Below are positions 57,001 to 64,000 of a stretch of 64,000 nucleotides of DNA, in pieces. Where the stretch lies: the NCBI RefSeq assembly GCF_041381155.1, contig NC_091137.1:23791655-23855654 (forward strand), given 5' to 3'. The stretch comes from Argopecten irradians (lineage: Eukaryota; Mollusca; Bivalvia; Pectinida; Pectinidae). Both the position numbers and the translations under genes were made by a program. Under the pieces are notes generated by a model. It saw only the letters and a list, made by a program, of their open reading frames with translations. It ran no database searches and was not told where the DNA came from. Numbering within the stretch: position 1 is the first letter of the stretch; every line of letters begins with the position of its first letter.

Positions 57001-60000
57001 GAACGTAAGCACTACTATGTTTACGTTACACTAGATACAGTCGAACGTAAGCACTACTATGTTTACGTTACATATAGATACAGTCGAACGTAAGCACTAC
57101 TATGTTTACGTTACACTAGATACAGTCGAACGTAAGCACTACTATGTTTACGTTACACTAGATACAGTCGAAACGTAATCACTACTATGTTGTTTACGTT
57201 ACACTAGATACAGTCGAACGTAAGCACTACTATGTTTACGTTACACTAGATACAGTCGAACGTAAGCACTACTATGTTTACGTTACACTAGATACAGTCG
57301 AACGTAAGCACTACTATGTTTACGTTACACTAGATACAGTCGAACGTAATGCACTACTATGTTTACGTTACACTAGATACAGTCGAACGTAAGCACTACT
57401 ATGTTTACGTTACACTAGATACAGTCGAACGTAAGCACTACTATGTTTACGTTACACTAGATACAGTCGAACGTTATCACTACTATGTTTACGTTACACT
57501 AGATACAGTACGAACGTAAGGCACTACTATGTTTTACGTTTTACATTAGATCAGTCGAAACGTAAGCACTACTATGTTTACGTTACATTAGATACAGTCG
57601 AACGTAATCACTACTATGTTTACGTTACACTAGATACAGTCGAACGTAAGCACTACTATGTTTACGTTACACTAGATACAGTCGAACGTAAGCACTACTA
57701 TGTTTACGTTACACTAGATACAGTCGAACGTAAGCACTACTATGTTTACGTTACACTAGATACAGTCGAACGTAAGCACTACTATGTTTACGTTACACTA
57801 GATACAGTCGAACGTAAGCACTACTATGTTTACGTTACACTAGATACATCGAACGTAACACTACATGTACGATACAGTCGAACGTAAGCACTACTATGTT
57901 TACGTTACACTAGATACAGTCGAACGTAAGCACTACTATGTTTACGTTACACTAGATACAGTCGAACGTAATGACTCCACACTACTATGTTTACGTTACA
58001 CTAGATACAGTCGAACGTAATCACTACTATGTTTACGTTACACTAGATACAGTCGAACGTAAGCACTACTATGTTTACGTTACACTAGATACAGTCGAAC
58101 GTAAGCACTACTATGTTTACGTTACACTAGATACAGTCGAACGTAAGCACTACTATGTTTACGTTACACTAGATACAGTCGAACGTAAGCACTACTATGT
58201 TTACGTTACACTAGATACAGTCGAACGTAAGCACTACTATGTTTACGTTACATTAGATACAGTCGAACGTAATCACTACTATGTTTACGTTACACTAGAT
58301 ACAGTCGAACGTAAGCACTACTATGTTTACGTTACACTAGATACAGTCGAACGTAAGCACTACTATGTTTACGTTACACTAGATACAGTCGAACGTAATC
58401 ACTACTATGTTTACGTTACATAGATACAGTCGAACGTAACACTACTATGTTTACGTTACACTTAGATACAGTCGAACGTAATCACTACTATGTTTACGTT
58501 ACACTAGATACAGTCGAACGTAAGCACTACTATGTTTACGTTACACTAGATACAGTCGAACGTAAGCACTACTATGTTTACGTTACATTAGATACAGTCG
58601 AACGTAAGCACTACTATTTTACGTTACATGATACAGTCGAACGTAATCACTACTATGTTTACGTACACTTAGATACAGTCGAACGTAAATCACTACTATG
58701 TTTACGTTACACTAGATACAGTCGAACGTAACACTACTATGTTTACGTTACACTGATACAGTCGAACGTAAGCACTACTTATATGTTTACGTTACACTAG
58801 ATACAGTCGAACGTAATCACTACTATGTTTACGTTACATTAGATACAGTCGAACGTAAGCACTACTATGTTTACGTTACACTAGATACAGTCGAACGTAA
58901 TCACTACTATGTTTACGTTACACTAGATACAGTCGAACGTAAGCACTACTATGTTTACGTTACACTAGATACAGTCGAACGTAAGCACTACTATGTTTAC
59001 GTTACATTAGATACAGTCGAACGTAAGCACTACTATGTTTACGTACACTAGATACAGTCGAACGTAAGCACTACTATGTTTACGTTACACTAGATACAGT
59101 CGAACGTAAGCACTACTATGTTTACGTTACACTAGATACAGTCGAACGTAAGCACTACTATGTTTACGTTACACTAGATACAGTCGAACGTAAGCACTAC
59201 TATGTTTACGTTACACTAGATACAGTCGAACGTAAGCACTACTATGTTTACGTTACACTAGATACAGTCGAACGTAAGCACTACTATGTTTACGTTACAC
59301 TAGATACAGTCGAACGTAATCACTACTATGTTTACGTTACACTAGATACAGTCGAACGTAAGCACTACTATGTTTACGTTACACTAGATACAGTCGAACG
59401 TAAGCACTACTATGTTTACGTTACACTAGATACAGTCGAACGTAAGCACTACTATGTTTACGTTACACTAGATACAGTCGAACGTAAGCACTACTATGTT
59501 TACGTTACACTAGATACAGTCGAACGTAAGCACTACTATGTTTACGTTACACTAGATACAGTCGAACGTAAGCACTACTATTTTACGTTACACTAGATCA
59601 GTCGAACGTAAGCACTACACGTTACATAGATACAGTCGAACGTAAGCACTACTATGTTTACGTTACACTAGATACAGTCGAACGTAAGCACTACTATGTT
59701 TACGTTACACTAGATACAGTCGAACGTAATCACTACTATGTTTACGTTACACTAGATACGTCGAACGTAATCACTACTATGTTTTACACTATCAGTTACC
59801 TTTTTACTTACACTAGATACAGTCGAACGTTACACTACTATGTTTACCTTACACTAGATACAGTCGAACGTAAGCACTACTATGTTTCCTTTACATTAGA
59901 TACAGTCGAACGTAATCACTAAAGCGTTTACTTTACACTAGATACAGTCGAACGTAAGCACTACTATGTTTACGTTACACTAGATACAGTCGAACGTAAG

Positions 60001-63000
60001 CACTACTATGTTTACGTTACACTAGATACAGTCGAACGTAAGCCATAAGCCAGATGTGTCCTGTCAGTATTGATAACCACTCTTTACATGTTTCTTATGA
60101 AACATTACACAATAATATTGACAAATTCTACGAGATTGTTAACTATTTTAATTGATAATGTTAGATTACCCAATGATATGACTAGACGATTAATCATGTA
60201 CTGTATTTACGCTATACACTTACCCGAGCTGGTGTGACGTAAGTTAAACGAATGAAATACATAACCTCAAATACTTGAGATATTGGTTTTCGGGTCCAGA
60301 TCAAGCACAATGTAAACATGTTACTGTTAGAGCGATAAGTTGCTTTATCCCACTCTTGCAGGTCAATGGGCAGTATACAAGACGTGGCACCGCTAGTGTG
60401 AAATGGCAGACAGTAAGGGGATTTTGACATTTCACATACTGTAACTAAAGTGGGCTTTTTCGGTTGAAATAAACTACCTAACACCAGCGATGTTATCAGC
60501 ATAGTTTCTTTAGGGAACAACCAACTAAATGAAAAAAGACCTTCGAAATGGCCCCTGTGTATACAAGATTGAGCCCAGGATAGAATTTTAACCCGGTCGC
60601 TTGGACCCAAACTTTTTTCTATCTAGTGTTATTAGAGAACATAGACTTTAATTATAGAACACAATATCTAACTATTATTCTTTTGGTTTAATAATACATT
60701 ACAAAATTTTAACAAAATTTAACACTGTGGTCTATGTAAAAGTATTTAGTTGGTTGTTCTCTTTATATAAATATTACATCCATATGGTAAGAACTTGGAC
60801 TGGAAATGGAAAAGTGCATATTGTAAACTGTTATAATTAAGAATGATGCATAAGCGTGTTCATTGTAAACATGCTTTACTGTATAGGTTTATCATTGATT
60901 GTATGGTTAATAATTTGTTTGCATACCTGTTGGCTGTGGTGTTGTTATATCATATCCATCACATATAATGCCTACATCTTCGCTGTGTCCACAGTTCTCA
61001 TTTCCCCAGCCGTTGAATGAACAGTACGAGAGGGCGGATTCGTCGCCAGAACATGCTAAGTTGTCCATCCATATAGTTCCTGATCCAGGACTAAACTGTA
61101 CGATTCTCTGATTCCCATCGTCACTGCAGATAAGATCAGCATTAAAGTCACTACACATTACTTTCAAATTACTTGGTTAGTTGATGACGGTATAGAGAAC
61201 ATAACATAAAGTCTGGCCTTTTTCCCAATCATTTTGATTGTTTAATATTACAATAACAGGATTGAAATGATCGCAGTTATAATTGGGTAACACCTGCATT
61301 AATCAAATAGTCATTAACAAGAACTAATAACATAAGCTGGGCCGTCCACAATGACAAACAGCGGTAGAATTAAAACAATACGTGTCGGATACCTTATAAC
61401 ACTCTTCGTCGAAGCTACACTGTTGATCAAACCCTACGTCGAAGCTACACTGATGATCAAATCCTACCTAGAAGTTACACTAATGATCAATTTCTGCGTC
61501 GAAGCTACACTGATAATCAAACTCTACGTCGAAGCTACACAGATGATCAAACTCTACGTCGAGGCTACACAGATGATCAAAGTCTACGTCGAGGCTACAC
61601 AGATGATCAAAGTCTACGTCGAAGCTACACTGATGATTGGATCCCTTTACTTTGTTTTCATTTGTTTCAGGCTCATAATGTGATATTTTGTCATGTGTTT
61701 ATTAACCACAATTTCGGTAGGAGATATAAAATCATTAGGTGATGTCAAATCGTTAGAATATATCACATGCTTTAGATGTCAAATCTTTAGATATCAAATC
61801 TTTAGATGTCAAATCTTTAGATGTCAAATCGTAAAACTATATCAAATCGTTAGGAGATATCAAATCGTTAAGAGATATCAAATCGTTAAGAATTGTCAAA
61901 TATCAAATCGTTAAGAGATATCAAATCGTTAAGAATTGTCAAATCGTTAAGAGATGTCAAATCGTTACGATATACCAAATCGTTCCGATATACCAAATCG
62001 TTACGATACATCAAATCGTTACGATATATCAAATCGTTAAGAGATGACTAATCGTTAAGACATGTCAAAAAGTTAAGAGATGCCAAATCGATACGATATA
62101 TCAAATTGTTAAGAGATGTCAAATAGTTATGAGATGTCCAAATGTCCGGATACATTTAATTGTTATGAGATATCATATTGCATTCATTTGACTATGATAT
62201 TAAAAATCAACATCCCAATTACATCATATTTGTCCAATAGAAACATATCATCAGAATTTAGTGTTTTCATTAATCAATAACGAAGAACATAATAAATAAA
62301 TATATAAAAAGCAAATTATTTAAAGGAAAACTTAATAATGAATATTTTATAAATACCTGAATCCTAACTGTCGACAAGCTACACGGAGATCACGGCTATC
62401 GAAATCATCATCACATACTGTTCCCCACACACCATCATGGTACACCTCCAGTCGTCCCGAGGAGTTAGTGGACCCTCCAAAAAGGCGCAGCGGAGCTAGC
62501 TAGAAATACATTTTACATCGGAAATATGTTAGAACATGTAGAGATAATAGGTTAAATTAAACTAAAGATAACATTTTTTCCACCACACCTGTTTCGCGTC
62601 CACCACTAAACTGTTTCGCGGTCACAACAGTAAAGCTACCCGGTTACTTAGTCAGAATGTATAAAAAGAGGAGTTAAATCGCACAAGAAGGCAGTTGAAG
62701 GCAATTTTCTTTTTTTGTCAATCAAACCTGTAATATACACTGTAAGCGCTATTACCTTCCTACAAGTACTGTCTAATAACAAATGTTTGTCTTGTGGTCA
62801 TAGGCTATTTTTGTAATGGCATAGGTCCTAAACAGTTCTTTTGGATCATGGAGTAGAGATTAACAAAATCTTTATGGCAATTTAGAATAAGTTGTGCGTG
62901 ACAAGTATCGAATATGTGTGGAAAGCGTTGTTTATAGTAGAATACTCAATGGTACGGATGGGTTTCGTTCCAGATATATCTAGTATTCTAAAAACAAAGT

Positions 63001-64000
63001 TCATATTGATTCTTTTATACATGACTTTTTGACTACAGAATTTGTAACACCAAAACATTTATTGAAACGTTTTGTAAACCGATTTGTAGCATATTTTGGG
63101 GACAAATTGTATAAAAAAGATGAGTTAATTCGTTTTGCTACCGCACAAAGTAAGCAAGTGGAAATTATACGGTATTTATTTGTTTTTGAGCATTATTTGT
63201 ATTATGTTAAGTTGTGGAAAAGTCAGTAATGACATTGTGCTCCACGTTTCAGTCGCGTGTCCAAAGTGTTTCAATCTCGTGACCTAATTTGATACTCCAT
63301 GGGTTACTATCACTGATGTTGACCTACCCCTGGACTATGCCATTGTGAAACTGGATACATTTCAGGAGAAAAAATACGAATCACAGACCTACAGAAACTT
63401 CCTTGACAGAGTGATGCCCAACTTCAAAGCAACACAATCAACCACAGTGTGCATTTATACAATTCCTTTCATGTACATCAAATTATCAAATTACTCGTGT
63501 CTTCTGTTGCCTCTAGTGTTACTATAAGATAGTCCATGGGTAGATATAACGCAAGTGATAGCAACCCATGAAGTATCGCGGATATTACCTCTCTAATGTT
63601 GGATGGAGAGAGTGAAAGCTATAGAGGTTCCCTCTAATTTTGTGTTTACATATTTATTTGACAAAAGACAACGTTACCATTTTATTTAGAGACCGTCCAT
63701 GTCTGCAACGGCATCAGTATGAATGGAAAAATCTGATAGTGATTATCTCTATAAATATTCATGGAATGTCGGGAGAAATGATTACAAGATAGACTTTTCT
63801 GTGCCTTATGATTCATTGATGGTTTAAATGTGTTTTTGTAAATTGATGAAACACAAGTAATGATTGATTGATTGACACAATATCTTGAAAAGAGGAAATA
63901 AAGAATGTCTCTTGGTCTGTTTTTCTATACCTTTGTGTGGTGGGAGTGGTAGTGTGTCATCTCTATCACATACAATGCCCACGTCTTCGGTGTGTCCACA
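50940..64000 (-). CDS. Gene C: SRCR/six-cysteine mosaic protein, 5'-partial
   Basis: Minus-strand exons in transcript order: 64000-63931 (continues past the edge), 62495-62357, 61123-60927, 54133-54031, 53611-53490, 52219-52111 and 51057-50940 (TAA). All junctions are GT-AG and phases agree. Domains: end of one SRCR, one complete SRCR, six-cysteine module 1, six-cysteine module 2, stop. Compared with gene A it lacks LDLa, Ig, the 93-residue domain and the degenerate SRCR between or after these parts, and it lies in the opposite orientation, so it is a related but rearranged paralogue. The intron between SRCR and the first module is about 6.8 kb and almost filled by the 42-bp satellite. The protein is probably secreted; its N-terminus is outside the window. 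Confidence 0.8.
51058..52110 (-). other. Gene C intron, featureless
   Basis: Phase-2 intron inside module 2. AT-rich; no element recognised. Confidence 0.5.
52111..52219 (-). CDS. Gene C exon: six-cysteine module 2, N-terminal half
   Basis: 109 bp, acceptor TTAATTCCACAG, donor TGCAG|GTGAGT. Encodes [18 protein letters not shown] (C-x7-C), then 17 residues to GQMC. Confidence 0.83.
52220..53489 (-). other. Gene C intron
   Basis: Phase-1 intron between the two modules. It holds a possible cryptic terminal exon at 52820-52756 (see findings). Otherwise AT-rich and featureless. Confidence 0.45.
53490..53611 (-). CDS. Gene C exon: six-cysteine module 1, C-terminal half
   Basis: 122 bp, the same length as the three matching exons of gene A. 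Acceptor TTTTTGACAG. Encodes [18 protein letters not shown], 19 residues, then IDAMCGSIG. Donor ATTG|GTGATT. Confidence 0.86.
53612..54030 (-). other. Gene C intron, featureless
   Basis: Short AT-rich phase-2 intron inside module 1; nothing recognised. Confidence 0.5.
54031..54133 (-). CDS. Gene C exon: six-cysteine module 1, N-terminal half
   Basis: 103 bp, acceptor CAACTTCAG, donor TGCAC|GTAAGA. Encodes [11 protein letters not shown] (C-x7-C), then 21 residues to NHMC. The 42-bp satellite starts about 12 bp upstream of its acceptor. Confidence 0.83.
54146..60040. repeat. Satellite array, 42-bp unit, about 140 copies, two subfamilies
   Basis: Type A (about 54146-56500): unit GTACTCACTACAACGTTAAC, GTTACACCAGATACAGTCGA, AC, with TTAAC/TTTAC alternation. 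Type B (about 56520-60040): unit GTAAGCACTACTATGTTTAC, GTTACACTAGATACAGTCGA, AC. Indels cluster at 54890-56650, around the A/B border, and near 57480-57570, 58600-58800 and 59580-59820. Because 42 is a multiple of three, long stop-free frames arise on both strands; none has a start context, domain or splice support. The array lies in a gene C intron. Confidence 0.95.
60041..60926 (-). other. Rest of the gene C intron right of the satellite
   Basis: Unique-looking sequence between the satellite and the SRCR exon. A 132-codon minus-strand frame at 60610-60212 has no recognisable domain. Confidence 0.45.
60927..61123 (-). CDS. Gene C exon: SRCR domain, C-terminal half
   Basis: 197 bp, acceptor TTATCTGCAG, donor ACAG|GTATGC. 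Encodes [37 protein letters not shown] and [12 protein letters not shown]. The short Thr/Pro tail (ITTPQPTG) resembles the linkers of gene A. Confidence 0.9.
61394..61640. repeat. Tandem repeat, 30-bp unit, about 8 copies
   Basis: Unit GTCGAAGCTACACTGATGAT, CAAACTCTAC, with changes such as CAGATGATCAAAGTCTAC. The 110-codon + frame over it is a product of the 30-bp period. Confidence 0.88.
61728..62150. repeat. Tandem repeat, about 18-bp unit, about 23 copies
   Basis: Unit GATATCAAATCGTTAAGA with variants GATGTCAAATCTTTA, GATATACCAAATCGTTAC and GAATTGTCAAATCGTTAA. Degenerates at both ends. Confidence 0.85.
62357..62495 (-). CDS. Gene C exon: SRCR domain, N-terminal half
   Basis: 139 bp, the same length as the two matching gene A exons. 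Acceptor TTTCTAGCTAG, donor TTCAG|GTATTT. Encodes [31 protein letters not shown] and RVACRQLGF. Confidence 0.9.
62496..63930 (-). other. Gene C intron with one TIR element
   Basis: Phase-1 intron between two SRCR domains. GTTTCGCG and CCACCAC motifs repeat near 62580-62620. The element at 63291-63576 is annotated separately. Confidence 0.45.
63291..63576. mobile_element. TIR element family G, copy 2
   Basis: The left end GATACTCCATGGGTTACTAT, CACT is mirrored by AGTGATAGCAACCCATGAAG, TATC at the right end. The interior aligns with 16550-16843, including CTTCTGTTGCCTCTAGTGTT and TCAACCACAGTGTGCATTTA. A 60-codon + frame inside reads [20 protein letters not shown]; copy 1 keeps part of it (KAIQSTTVYHY), so the element may have captured or retained coding sequence. 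Confidence 0.68.
63931..64000 (-). CDS. Gene C exon: end of an upstream SRCR domain, cut by the window edge
   Basis: From the edge it reads [20 protein letters not shown] then PHK, the end of an SRCR domain with a short Pro linker. Donor AAAG|GTATAG, phase 1, joins in frame to 62495. Confidence 0.85.

Larger units (their letters stand above)
61124..62356 (-). other. Gene C intron with two short-period arrays
   Basis: Phase-2 intron inside the SRCR domain. It contains the 30-bp array at 61394-61640 and the 18-bp array at 61728-62150. Confidence 0.55.

Noticed and set aside
60212-60610. 132-codon minus-strand frame in a gene C intron
   Set aside because: No recognisable domain, and it sits inside an intron bounded by phase-compatible exons. 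It may be a repeat translation.

Overview
The window reads as nuclear DNA of an AT-rich, intron-rich, repeat-dense metazoan, most probably a bivalve mollusc. The reasons are GT-AG introns throughout, secreted mosaic genes built from phase-1 exons (SRCR, LDLa, Ig), many short transposon relics with terminal inverted repeats, dispersed repeats that look like those of bivalve genomes, and large minisatellites. Species is not determined. All multi-exon models below were spliced by eye from splice sites, reading phase and domain continuity.

Layout. Positions 1-780 hold a degenerate ~313-bp tandem repeat. Positions 1594-21990 (+) hold gene A, open at its 5' end: 18 exons giving about 873 residues in the order SRCR, SRCR, Pro/Glu linker, LDLa, Ig, three copies of an unrecognised six-cysteine two-exon module, an unrecognised 93-residue six-cysteine domain, LDLa, and a degenerate SRCR ending in a stop. 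No membrane segment is seen, so the product is probably secreted. Positions 22700-29400 are gene-poor: two minisatellites (47 bp and 41 bp), a microsatellite, a C-rich tract and the tail of a non-LTR retrotransposon. Positions 29620-39538 (-) hold gene D, an 8-exon gene that appears complete: a lysine-rich start exon, a PWWP/Tudor-like exon, a huge exon with about 42 copies of an Asp/Pro decapeptide, two zinc-finger-like motifs and a tyrosine-recombinase-like (Crypton-like) domain, then acidic, basic and coiled-coil-like tail exons. A 2-bp insertion in the decapeptide array breaks the frame. Positions 39541-44343 are non-coding with a CA-rich microsatellite and foldback repeats. Positions 44344-46156 (+) hold locus B, a second copy of only the last four exons of gene A, with a similar 3' end. 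Positions 50940-64000 (-) hold gene C, open at its 5' end at the right edge: SRCR, SRCR, then two six-cysteine modules and a stop. One of its introns is almost filled by a ~5.9-kb, 42-bp-period satellite.

Genes A, B and C share one module toolkit (SRCR, LDLa, Ig, six-cysteine), which fits extracellular recognition proteins expanded by local duplication and inversion. Gene D is unrelated and looks like a nuclear, transposon-derived or domesticated recombinase-like protein lying between the duplicated copies. Tandem arrays occupy roughly one sixth of the window.
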